Assembly: GCA_017745015.1 (NCBI GenBank) | Contig: JAGIAF010000230.1 | Location: forward strand, 1-5,317 | Length of the DNA: 5,317 bases | Reading direction: 5' to 3' | Source: Bdellovibrio sp. | GTDB taxonomy: Bacteria; Bdellovibrionota; Bdellovibrionia; Bdellovibrionales; Bdellovibrionaceae | Part shown: positions 1 through 5,251 of the stretch, piece after piece | How the letters are laid out: each line of letters opens with the position of its first letter | How positions within the stretch are numbered: position 1 is the first letter of the stretch | Position numbers and translations under genes: made by a program | The notes under the pieces: model-generated | The model's database searches: none | What the model was told of the DNA's origin: nothing | What the model saw: only the letters and a program-made list of their open reading frames with translations

Positions 1-41
1 GCTTCAATTTTTGCGACACAATAAGTCGCAAAAATTGAAGC
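1..41. repeat. 17-bp perfect inverted repeat downstream of the ABC operon
   Basis: Positions 1-17 (GCTTCAATTTTTGCGAC) are the exact reverse complement of 25-41, separated by a 7-nt loop at 18-24. The stem is perfect for 17 bp and may extend left of the window. It lies 32 nt past the permease stop codon. It could form a strong RNA hairpin at the end of the operon transcript. A downstream U-tract would fall outside the window, so intrinsic termination cannot be confirmed. Alternatives are a dispersed palindromic repeat or the edge of a mobile element. The symmetry is seen directly; the function is inference. Confidence 0.8.
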
Positions 42-71
42 AGGCACCTTCTCGGGAAAAGAAGCTGGCAC
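37..71 (-). repeat. short direct repeat GTGCC(A/T)GCTTC next to the palindrome
   Basis: On the minus strand GTGCCAGCTTC (71 to 61) recurs as GTGCCTGCTTC (47 to 37) with one mismatch. The second copy runs into the arm of the 1-41 inverted repeat, since GCTTC is shared. This suggests a composite repeat element rather than a simple hairpin. The pattern is visible, but it is short and could be chance. Confidence 0.4.
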
Positions 72-73
72 TC

Positions 74-1339
74 CTAGAGGCGGATGGATAGGCCGTCCTT
101 TAGGGCTTGGTTTTGGGCTCTCAGGGCTGGAATGAGGCCGATGAGTGTGCCGATTACGATGGCTATAAATATATAGATGAGTTCTTTTGCTGTCATCGCG
201 GGGCCTGTTAAGTAGAGGCCGAATTCGTTTTCTAACCATGGTTTTAGGATGGCTGCTAGAACGATGGACAGAACTGCTCCGGAAAGTACGCCGATGATTG
301 TTAGGAGTGCTGATTCGAAAACCAGCAAACCTACGATGTGACCTGGACGAGCACCTACAGCGCGGAGGATGGCCATTTCACGACGGCGTTCGTTGAGTGA
401 TGTTGTCAAAGCGATCAGCATCGCCATGAAACCTACGGCAAGCACCATGAAGGACACCATGCGCAGAACATTTTCAACGTAAGACAAACCCTGCCACAGT
501 TCGCTCAAAGTGGCGCCGGGGATAATCGCCAAAAGAGGCTCTTCTTTGTACTCGTTAATTTGACGCTGTAACTTCAATGTCTCGATGCGGGACTTTGCGC
601 CGACGAAGAATGAAGTGATAGTGTGAATTTTGATATTCTCTTTTTTAATTTGCTCAGTCGGCGTTTCTTTTCCAGGAACTGGAGCCGCACCACTTTGCCA
701 ATCCATGTGCAAAGCTTCCATACCTTCAAGGCTGATGTAAACCGCGCGATCCAACGGAGTGCCTGTGGACTTCATGATACCAATAACTTCAAAAGGACGA
801 GTGTCATGCTTTTGCACTCCCTCCCCTTTTGTTACGCCGTGAGCGACAATCACTCGGTCACCCAATTTGTAATTCAATTTACGAGCAACATCTGCGCCGA
901 TAACCACATCCCACAGGTCTTGCAAAGCGTGACCTTGTGAAAGTTCAATTTGGTTATCGCCACGATAATGATAGTGCTTAAAGAAATCTTCGTTCGTTCC
1001 AACTACGCGAAAACCCCGGTGGCCATCACCAAGAGAGTACGGAATCGTCCACTCAATGGCAGGGTTCTTTTTAATATCTTCATATGTTTCAAAAGATACG
1101 TTGTTGGTCGCATTCCCCATGTTGAAAACGGTGAACAACAATAAATTCAAAGATCCACTGCGTGCACCGACGATCAAATCGGTTTTGCTAACAGTGGAAG
1201 TGAATCCTTCTTGCGCAGCTCTCTGCGCTCTTTCAACAGACAAAAGCAACGTCATACTCAAAGCAATGGAGATCACTGTGAGGATGCTTGCGAAAGCTCG
1301 GTTCTTAAGAGACTTCACTGCCAAGTTCAGAAAAATCAT
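74..1339 (-). CDS. ABC transporter permease, FtsX/MacB type (ZrgA-associated)
   Basis: This 421-residue inner-membrane permease has MacB/LolC/FtsX architecture. Transmembrane helix 1 lies at about 15-36, followed by a large periplasmic domain (about 40-285) and three more helices at about 290-315, 333-365 and 386-408. The stretch ERRREMAILRAVGA (317-330), after helix 2, is the characteristic FtsX-family cytoplasmic coupling segment. The periplasmic domain carries conserved blocks of this subfamily: DLIVGARSG (54-62), NATNN (76-80), GDGHRGFRVVGT (104-115) and STGTPLDRAVYISLEG (191-206). Several histidines (H107, H122, H124, H167, H178) might contact metal, which is speculative. The ATG overlaps the stop of the ATPase gene as ATGA, a sign of translational coupling. 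The family is usually complete at about 400-430 residues, so this gene appears intact. It probably dimerises with the adjacent ATPase. Metal transport is inferred from the ZrgA neighbour only. A LolC-like or MacB-like role is the alternative. Confidence 0.9.
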   Translation of the reverse strand: MIFLNLAVKSLKNRAFASILTVISIALSMTLLLSVERAQRAAQEGFTSTVSKTDLIVGARSGSLNLLLFTVFNMGNATNNVSFETYEDIKKNPAIEWTIPYSLGDGHRGFRVVGTNEDFFKHYHYRGDNQIELSQGHALQDLWDVVIGADVARKLNYKLGDRVIVAHGVTKGEGVQKHDTRPFEVIGIMKSTGTPLDRAVYISLEGMEALHMDWQSGAAPVPGKETPTEQIKKENIKIHTITSFFVGAKSRIETLKLQRQINEYKEEPLLAIIPGATLSELWQGLSYVENVLRMVSFMVLAVGFMAMLIALTTSLNERRREMAILRAVGARPGHIVGLLVFESALLTIIGVLSGAVLSIVLAAILKPWLENEFGLYLTGPAMTAKELIYIFIAIVIGTLIGLIPALRAQNQALKDGLSIRL

Positions 1340-2031
1340 GATGTAGCCCTATTGATGGATTCAAGAGAAAGAGAGCGACTGAATAGATTTTCAATACCGC
1401 GATCATGAGAAACAAAAACAACAGTTGTTCCATACAGCTCTGCCAACTCAAAGAGCAGCTTCAAGAATTTTTCGCGGTGATCGGCATCAAGGGCCGAAGT
1501 AGGTTCATCAGCTAGCAGCAAATCCGGCTTGCCCAGAAGGGCACGTGCAACGGCTACGCGCTGTTGCTGTCCCACACTCAGTTCTGTAACTTTTTTATCG
1601 AGCAACTCACCAATACCCAAGTTCCCGCATAAAGCGCGAATAACCATGTCGGTATCCACACTCCCTAAACGTGATTTCCTGACGGGACTTAGATGCAATG
1701 GAAGTTCAATATTCTCGATAACAGAAAGATAGGGAATCAAGTTGAAGCTCTGAAACACATAACCCATGTGCTCCGCGCGAAACGCATCGCGATCTGCTGA
1801 AGACATTGTTACAAGGTCATGACCTAATACTTTCAAACTGCCAGAAGTCGGTTTTAAAACTCCTGACAAACACTCCAGTAAAGTGGTTTTACCCGTACCA
1901 CTAGGCCCGAACAAAAACAGCTCTTCGCCTTTTTTGACGTTGAATTCAGGAATCACCAAAGTTGGTTTGTTAGAACCAGCATAGGTGTACTGAAGGTCGC
2001 GAATTTCAATGATTGCTTCACTTGAGTTCAA
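1336..2031 (-). CDS. ABC transporter ATP-binding protein, LolD/MacB-like (ZrgA-associated)
   Basis: This is the cytoplasmic nucleotide-binding subunit that would power the downstream permease. Counting from the TTG at 2031 (231 residues), Walker A is GPSGTGKTT (42-50), the Q-loop glutamine is 94, the signature is LSVGQ (151-155), Walker B is DLLLADE (170-176) and the switch histidine is 209. All catalytic elements are present. The signature has V where LSGGQ has G. Start choice: an ATG at 2073 gives 245 residues and a 56-nt overlap with the upstream gene, but it has no spaced Shine-Dalgarno and adds a basic tail (CKNPKRSKR) outside the ABC fold. The TTG at 2031 has GGAG (2038-2041) six nt upstream, gives the usual LolD length and overlaps by 14 nt. 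The stop is shared in ATGA with the permease start. Family assignment is secure; substrate and exact start are not. Confidence 0.88.
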   Translation of the reverse strand: MNSSEAIIEIRDLQYTYAGSNKPTLVIPEFNVKKGEELFLFGPSGTGKTTLLECLSGVLKPTSGSLKVLGHDLVTMSSADRDAFRAEHMGYVFQSFNLIPYLSVIENIELPLHLSPVRKSRLGSVDTDMVIRALCGNLGIGELLDKKVTELSVGQQQRVAVARALLGKPDLLLADEPTSALDADHREKFLKLLFELAELYGTTVVFVSHDRGIENLFSRSLSLESINRATS

Positions 2032-2500
2032 CAACTTCTCCACTCTTTTTGATCTCTTGGGATTTTTGCACATCCCCGATCAAAACGTCCACTTTCACAG
2101 TCTTAATCCGAGAAAAAACTTTTTGAATGTTAAAGGTCACGGAGGTTCCAGCTGGGGGCCGTGCGCAAGTCACGTTGTACTCAGCATTAACATCCGCGTG
2201 AGCATCTTTTTGATCGACCTCATACAAATCCAATTTGATTTCGCACTTCGACTCAGCGTCAAAAACAACCATGTCGTTGATCTTATCATTGAGCTTCTTA
2301 AGGCCGGCTTCCTTATTGGCTTTGTCCTTTGCAGACTTCGCCGCGTACTCGAAACCATAGATTCCTTGTGCCGGAGCGTGAAACTCAATTTTGCCGTTCT
2401 TGCCGTCGAACGCCACACTCATCGTCGCGTTACCATGCGTGTGCGCACCGTGCTCCCGCGCCGCCATGGCCATGATTGAAAACAAAAGCACTTTGAACAT
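2018..2500 (-). CDS. ZrgA-like (DUF2796) exported small protein
   Basis: This 160-residue protein matches the DUF2796/ZrgA family (PF10986), whose Vibrio member is linked to zinc uptake. Evidence is the near-N-terminal histidine cluster REHGAHTHGN (15-24), which is the family hallmark, and two cysteines (C86, C112) that could form a disulfide. Between them is the conserved pattern AHADVNAEYNVTC (100-112). The N-terminus MFKVLLFSIMAMA looks like a very short signal peptide with an AMA cleavage site near residue 13, placing the histidines at the mature N-terminus in the periplasm. Relatives often have a long His/Asp/Glu-rich loop between the cysteines. Here that segment is short and nearly His-free. 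The start has a strong Shine-Dalgarno, AGGGGG at 2506-2511, which overlaps the TAG of the upstream gene; the intergenic gap is 8 nt. No in-frame upstream start exists before a stop. A role in metal binding or delivery to the ABC transporter is inferred. Confidence 0.82.
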   Translation of the reverse strand: MFKVLLFSIMAMAAREHGAHTHGNATMSVAFDGKNGKIEFHAPAQGIYGFEYAAKSAKDKANKEAGLKKLNDKINDMVVFDAESKCEIKLDLYEVDQKDAHADVNAEYNVTCARPPAGTSVTFNIQKVFSRIKTVKVDVLIGDVQKSQEIKKSGEVVELK

Positions 2501-2505
2501 AGGAC

Positions 2506-2511
2506 CCCCTA
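2506..2511 (-). promoter_or_regulatory. Shine-Dalgarno of the zrgA-like gene
   Basis: AGGGGG on the minus strand lies 5 nt before the ATG at 2500 and includes the last two bases of the TAG stop of the DUF3299 gene. It is the strongest ribosome-binding site of the operon and suggests that the zrgA-like gene is translated more efficiently than its neighbours. Confidence 0.65.
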
Positions 2512-2955
2512 TTTGTAAGGCGCTATCGCCTCACCGGTTATTTCGAAGGATGCATCACCGTACATTGATTTCTTCGTTACCAATTTCAACGTGCCATAGA
2601 CCCAGATCGGCCCTTGCGCCGCTTCTGTGCCCTTTTTCATTTTCACATAAACCATTTGATTCGGCGGAGGTGCGGGAACGTGAATACAAGCCTGCGGGCT
2701 CGGCACCAACAAAAACTCCACAACATCGCGCTGATTGTCCTCTAACGGAACCATAAAGCCAGGAATTTTCACGGCCTTATTATTCAAGGCTTCCAATTCA
2801 GGAGAAGACTTGCCCGTGATATAGTCCATTTCGCCCAAAAGACGCCAATCAACCTCTACGCCATCAGGAGAACCGCCGCCGGAAAGCGAGTGATACAGAA
2901 CAGCGCCCGTAACGGCCGCAAGAATCAAAATACCGGCAAAAATCCAAGTCTTCAT
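2509..2955 (-). CDS. DUF3299 membrane-anchored periplasmic protein
   Basis: This 148-residue protein has one N-terminal hydrophobic segment (about 4-22), acting as a signal anchor or uncleaved signal peptide. There is no lipobox cysteine. The exported domain carries the DUF3299 (PF11736) hallmarks: VDWRLL (35-40), KIPGFMVPLED (63-73), EFLLVP (80-85) and ACIHVPAPPPNQMVYV (89-104). C90 and H92 sit in the most conserved block and might bind a metal, which is inference. A later GPIWVYGTL (115-123) continues the beta-rich fold. Its biochemical function is unknown to me. DUF3299 proteins often accompany DUF2796 and this ABC pair, as here, where it is the first gene of the operon. Its ATG has no well-placed Shine-Dalgarno; the nearest AGG is 14 nt upstream. 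Length is as expected and it seems intact. Confidence 0.85.
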   Translation of the reverse strand: MKTWIFAGILILAAVTGAVLYHSLSGGGSPDGVEVDWRLLGEMDYITGKSSPELEALNNKAVKIPGFMVPLEDNQRDVVEFLLVPSPQACIHVPAPPPNQMVYVKMKKGTEAAQGPIWVYGTLKLVTKKSMYGDASFEITGEAIAPYK

Positions 2956-2961
2956 AGTTTT

Positions 2962-2990
2962 ATTAAAGACCTGCCCTGGGTTAAAAGCAA
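2962..2990 (-). promoter_or_regulatory. candidate promoter of the DUF3299-ZrgA-ABC operon
   Basis: On the minus strand TTGCTT (2990-2985) is followed after 17 nt by TTTAAT (2967-2962), a weak -35 with a fair sigma70 -10. Transcription would begin close to the ATG at 2955, giving a nearly leaderless message, which fits the poor Shine-Dalgarno of that gene. A second minus-strand possibility uses the TATAAC inside the palindrome at 3016-3025. The assignment is a pattern match only. Confidence 0.35.
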
Positions 2991-2994
2991 TAGC

Positions 2995-3024
2995 TTTACG
3001 TGCTTTGGATTCGTCTGTTATAAC
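2995..3024 (+). promoter_or_regulatory. candidate hisS promoter
   Basis: TTTACG (2995-3000) and TATAAC (3019-3024) are separated by 18 nt and match the sigma70 consensus at 4/6 and 5/6 positions. Transcription would start near 3031, leaving a leader of about 20 nt with the ribosome-binding site. This is a pattern match without experimental support. Confidence 0.45.
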
Positions 3025-3025
3025 A
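3016..3025. promoter_or_regulatory. TGTTATAACA palindrome, possible Zur-like operator core
   Basis: This perfect 10-bp palindrome lies between the divergent operon and hisS. It equals the core of the Zur signal GATATGTTATAACATATC reported for one bacterial group, but the flanking bases here do not match. It also overlaps the likely hisS -10 (TATAAC), so it may be only a promoter element. Position near a putative zinc operon is the reason to record it. Confidence 0.25.
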
Positions 3026-3040
3026 AGGTGCTTGATATAC

Positions 3041-3046
3041 AGAGGA
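3041..3046 (+). promoter_or_regulatory. Shine-Dalgarno of hisS
   Basis: AGAGGA is placed 7 nt before the ATG at 3054. This is normal spacing and supports that ATG as the hisS start. Confidence 0.7.
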
Positions 3047-3053
3047 CCTTAAT

Positions 3054-4304
3054 ATGAGTGGGAAAATTCAAAGAGTTCGTGGCACAAGAGATCTTCTTCC
3101 GGAGGACAACGTTGTTTTCCGTTTTGTCGAACAATCAGCCTATGAAAAAGCAATTCTTTACGGTTTTGGCGAAATCGAAACCCCTATTTTTGAATTTTCT
3201 GAAGTATTTCATCGCACTCTTGGCGAAACTTCCGATGTTGTCAGTAAAGAGACTTATGATTTTACAGATCGCGGCGGAGAAAGCCTTACACTAAGACCCG
3301 AGGGCACAGCGGGCGTGGCCCGTGCTTTTATCTCTGAAGGCATGAGCCAACTGCTCCCATTGAAGTTCTATTATTCTGGTCAGATGTTTCGTTATGAGCG
3401 ACCACAAAAAGGACGATATCGCCAATTTTACCAATTAGGCGCAGAGTGTCTAGGTTATGACACTCCCCTTGCTGACGTAGAATGCATTGCCATGGCTTGG
3501 GATCTCCTGCAAAAGATCGGTATTTCTGCGGACTGCACTCTTGAAATCAATACTTTGGGTGATGCGGAAAGTCGCGCAGCATACCGTGATGCCTTGGTGG
3601 CTTACTTCAAAGCTCACGAAGATCAACTTTCGGCTGATAGCAAAACTCGCTTAGAGAAAAATCCACTTCGTATTTTAGATTCCAAAGACGAAGGCGATAA
3701 AAAATTAAATGAGAACGCTCCAAAACTTGAACAATACCTGAATGAGACTTCTCAGACTTTCTTTAAAAAAGTATTGGGTGGTATCGAGAAACTGGGTATT
3801 CCATTTAAAGTGAACTCGCACTTGGTGCGTGGCTTGGATTACTATTGCCACACTGTTTTCGAATTCACGACGACGAAATTAGGCGCGCAAGGCACAGTGC
3901 TTGCGGGCGGTCGTTATGATGGCTTGATCGAAATGATGGGCGGCCCTAAAACTCCAGGTGTAGGTTGGGCTGCAGGTATTGACCGCTTGGCTGATCTGAC
4001 TCCAAAAGAATTGGCCGTTCGCCAAGAAGTTTTGGTGGCGATCATCGGCGCTGATGAACAAGGCGAAGAAGAGAGCGTAAAAGTCGCTCACGAGATTCGC
4101 GCGCGTGGTTTGAAAGCGGAAAACTTCTTGTCAGGTAAAATGGGTAAGAAAATGCAGAAGGCCAACAACAAAGGTGCCCACTATGCGCTGATCTTGGGTG
4201 GCAATGAAGTCGCGAACAACACCGTGACGGTGAAGAACTTCGCAACGGGTGAACAAAAAGAAATCAGCCGTGCGGAATTGAAAACTTACAGCTTCACTCT
4301 ATAA
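3054..4304 (+). CDS. hisS: histidine--tRNA ligase (HisRS)
   Basis: This class II aminoacyl-tRNA synthetase joins histidine to tRNA-His using ATP in the cytoplasm. All family motifs are present over 416 residues: RGTRDLLP (9-16), TLRPEGTA (79-86), motif 2 with FRYERPQKGRYRQFYQLGAE (112-131), the histidine-binding RGLDYY (259-264), GGRYDGL (285-291), and motif 3 GVGWAAGIDRL (302-312). The anticodon-binding domain occupies about 325-416. The length matches bacterial HisRS (about 410-430), and no key residue is missing. The ATG has AGAGGA 7 nt upstream and follows a candidate promoter. The gene is transcribed alone, divergently from the ABC operon, and ends in an intrinsic terminator. No T-box-like leader is possible in the short upstream region. 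Confidence 0.98.
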   Translation: MSGKIQRVRGTRDLLPEDNVVFRFVEQSAYEKAILYGFGEIETPIFEFSEVFHRTLGETSDVVSKETYDFTDRGGESLTLRPEGTAGVARAFISEGMSQLLPLKFYYSGQMFRYERPQKGRYRQFYQLGAECLGYDTPLADVECIAMAWDLLQKIGISADCTLEINTLGDAESRAAYRDALVAYFKAHEDQLSADSKTRLEKNPLRILDSKDEGDKKLNENAPKLEQYLNETSQTFFKKVLGGIEKLGIPFKVNSHLVRGLDYYCHTVFEFTTTKLGAQGTVLAGGRYDGLIEMMGGPKTPGVGWAAGIDRLADLTPKELAVRQEVLVAIIGADEQGEEESVKVAHEIRARGLKAENFLSGKMGKKMQKANNKGAHYALILGGNEVANNTVTVKNFATGEQKEISRAELKTYSFTL

Positions 4305-4327
4305 AAAAGGCGTCTTGAGGGCCTAAT

Positions 4328-4362
4328 AAAACCCACAATTTTTAACGAATTGTGGGTTTTTT
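4328..4362 (+). terminator. intrinsic terminator after hisS
   Basis: ACCCACAATT (4331-4340) pairs with AATTGTGGGT (4348-4357) around a 7-nt loop. The stem can be lengthened by three A-T pairs (4328-4330 with 4358-4360) and is followed by a T run to 4362. It begins 23 nt past the hisS stop. The upstream A-rich side (AATAAAA) gives a U-rich tract on the other strand, so it may also stop the minus-strand nuclease gene that converges on it. Confidence 0.9.
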
Positions 4363-4490
4363 AGTTTTGGGATTCTCCCTCTAAGCAACTGCCGCAATAG
4401 TCTATCGAATTCAGAGTAAAAACTTTTAGTACAACTTGCTGATGTTGGTGCTTGCGGGAGCCAGCTATCGGATTAATCTAAAAAACTTTC
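4363..4490. other. intergenic region between convergent hisS and HNH gene
   Basis: These 128 nt separate the terminator from the HNH stop. I see no convincing gene, RNA or terminator in it. CTATCGG occurs at 4465-4471 and again at 4491-4497 (the latter inside the HNH stop region). This is a short repeat of doubtful meaning. Confidence 0.5.
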
Positions 4491-5123
4491 CTATCGGTAT
4501 TTGTGTTGATTATGTTGCGAGCAGAGCATCTGCAAGTTTTGAAGGTCATTCGTACCTCCAGCCCAAACTGTTTGCCTGTGATCTGCTTGCAGAAAACGAG
4601 TGCTCCCGCAGATCTTTCCAGTTAAGAGATCTTTAAACTGGCAGCATTTGTCGTGATTAAGAACGATCTTTTTAATTGAAGTTCGGAGTGGTTTTCGACC
4701 GGGATGAGCTGAGAATTGAGTTTTGGCTTCAGTATTATTCTGATATTTATCTCTTGCAGCGTTCGTTAGCTTTATATTCTTCTTTGTATCGGTATCAGTA
4801 TCAGTATCAGTCTCCATATTCTTATTCTTATCCATATCGGATTGAATTCCAATACCCGCTGCGGTTGCGACCTGTTTAGGTTTTCTCATTTGAGTTCGAC
4901 GTTGAATCTCCTTCTTGGCTAAATAAGTAATAGCTTCAGCCCAATTCTGCTCCGGAACTGCATGGGCAATTAAATCTTGAGCTTGTTTTAAGATAGCTAT
5001 TTGTTCTTTGCTCAATGTAATAGTTAACGTGACAGATTCGTCGCGATGGATTCTCTCTTTATTCTCAACTAGCACCGGTAAAGAGAGGGCCTGACACAAG
5101 ATCACTTCTGTTTGCAGATTCAA
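4491..5123 (-). CDS. HNH endonuclease, C-terminal part (probably 5'-truncated)
   Basis: The 210-codon frame ends with a clear HNH nuclease domain (about 148-210). It has C160/C161 and C172, the catalytic DH pair (181-182), GGTNDLQNL (189-197) with N196, and LCSQHNQ (200-206) with H204. The cysteines C161, C172 and C201 may form a structural zinc site. Upstream is a predicted helical segment, LSKEQIAILKQAQDLIAHAV (37-56), then a charged low-complexity linker with a Thr-Asp repeat (104-113). As I recall them, Bdellovibrio proteins of this type are longer (about 300-400 residues) with a helical N-terminal region, which is absent here. No ATG occurs before codon 79. The frame opens 6 nt after an in-frame TAA, at a TTG without a good Shine-Dalgarno. 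I infer a truncated remnant. The nuclease core is intact, so a short active product cannot be excluded. The true start is unknown. Confidence 0.7.
   Translation of the reverse strand: MNLQTEVILCQALSLPVLVENKERIHRDESVTLTITLSKEQIAILKQAQDLIAHAVPEQNWAEAITYLAKKEIQRRTQMRKPKQVATAAGIGIQSDMDKNKNMETDTDTDTDTKKNIKLTNAARDKYQNNTEAKTQFSAHPGRKPLRTSIKKIVLNHDKCCQFKDLLTGKICGSTRFLQADHRQTVWAGGTNDLQNLQMLCSQHNQHKYR
4786..4815 (-). repeat. in-frame hexanucleotide tandem repeat (Thr-Asp) in HNH linker
   Basis: Five 6-bp units run from 4786 to 4815: GTATCG, three copies of GTATCA and a degenerate GTCTCC (plus-strand reading). On the minus strand they encode alternating Thr-Asp within the HNH linker. Neighbouring bases (about 4816-4835, ATTCTT-like units) are also repetitive and encode a Lys/Asn-rich stretch. 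Unit length is a multiple of three, so copy changes would keep the frame. Confidence 0.8.
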
Positions 5124-5250
5124 TACGCCTTAAAGCAGCAGAAGAGCTATAAACCCGTAGCGGAAGTCTTGTTTGAGCCATAAAACATTGCGTGACCATA
5201 GAGTCATAACGAAAATGAATAGGCCCAGGACACTTTTTTCTTCCTGACAT
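5065..5250 (-). pseudogene. short frame resembling an ISL2/IS5-type transposase fragment
   Basis: This 61-codon frame begins with ATG one base after the stop of the gene entering from the right and ends at a TGA overlapping the HNH frame. Its middle part, PGPIHFRYDSMVTQCFMAQT followed by RLPLR, resembles the conserved segment of IS5-group (ISL2-like) transposases in which a G-R-P/Y-S-D region precedes a helix ending in LPLR. The expected continuation (QGF-like helix and DDE catalytic core) is missing. The HNH frame overlaps the last part (5065-5123) in another register, so a frameshift or junction may lie there. The likeness is from memory of the family pattern and weak. A small unknown protein or a non-coding frame are real alternatives. 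Confidence 0.3.
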
Positions 5251-5251
5251 A

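Noticed and set aside
623..1408. Plus-strand frames at 623-940, 950-1144, 1056-1346 and 1211-1408
   Set aside because: They lie opposite the permease and ATPase genes, have no family resemblance and look like antisense shadows.
2170..2418. Minus-strand 82-codon frame inside the zrgA-like gene
   Set aside because: Out-of-frame shadow of the DUF2796 gene, rich in Ser/Arg/Thr, with no domain.
2009..2756. Plus-strand frames of 156 and 121 codons opposite the ZrgA-like and DUF3299 genes
   Set aside because: The minus-strand products have clear family motifs and good operon spacing; the plus-strand products have odd composition and no motifs.
2984..2997. Small hairpin AAAGC-AATA-GCTTT in the divergent intergenic region
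   Set aside because: A 5-bp AT-rich stem is too weak for a terminator or riboswitch and is expected by chance.
3879..4245. Minus-strand frames at 3879-4091 and 4042-4245
   Set aside because: Antisense to conserved hisS coding sequence with no supporting signals.
4450..4465. Imperfect hairpin GCTTGC-GGGA-GCCAGC as HNH terminator
   Set aside because: One mismatch in a 6-bp stem and no adjoining T-tract on the minus strand.
4436..4879. Plus-strand frames at 4436-4636 and 4676-4879, including a Tyr/Ser/Gln repeat
   Set aside because: They are the reverse reading of the HNH gene; the repeat composition comes from the hexanucleotide tract.
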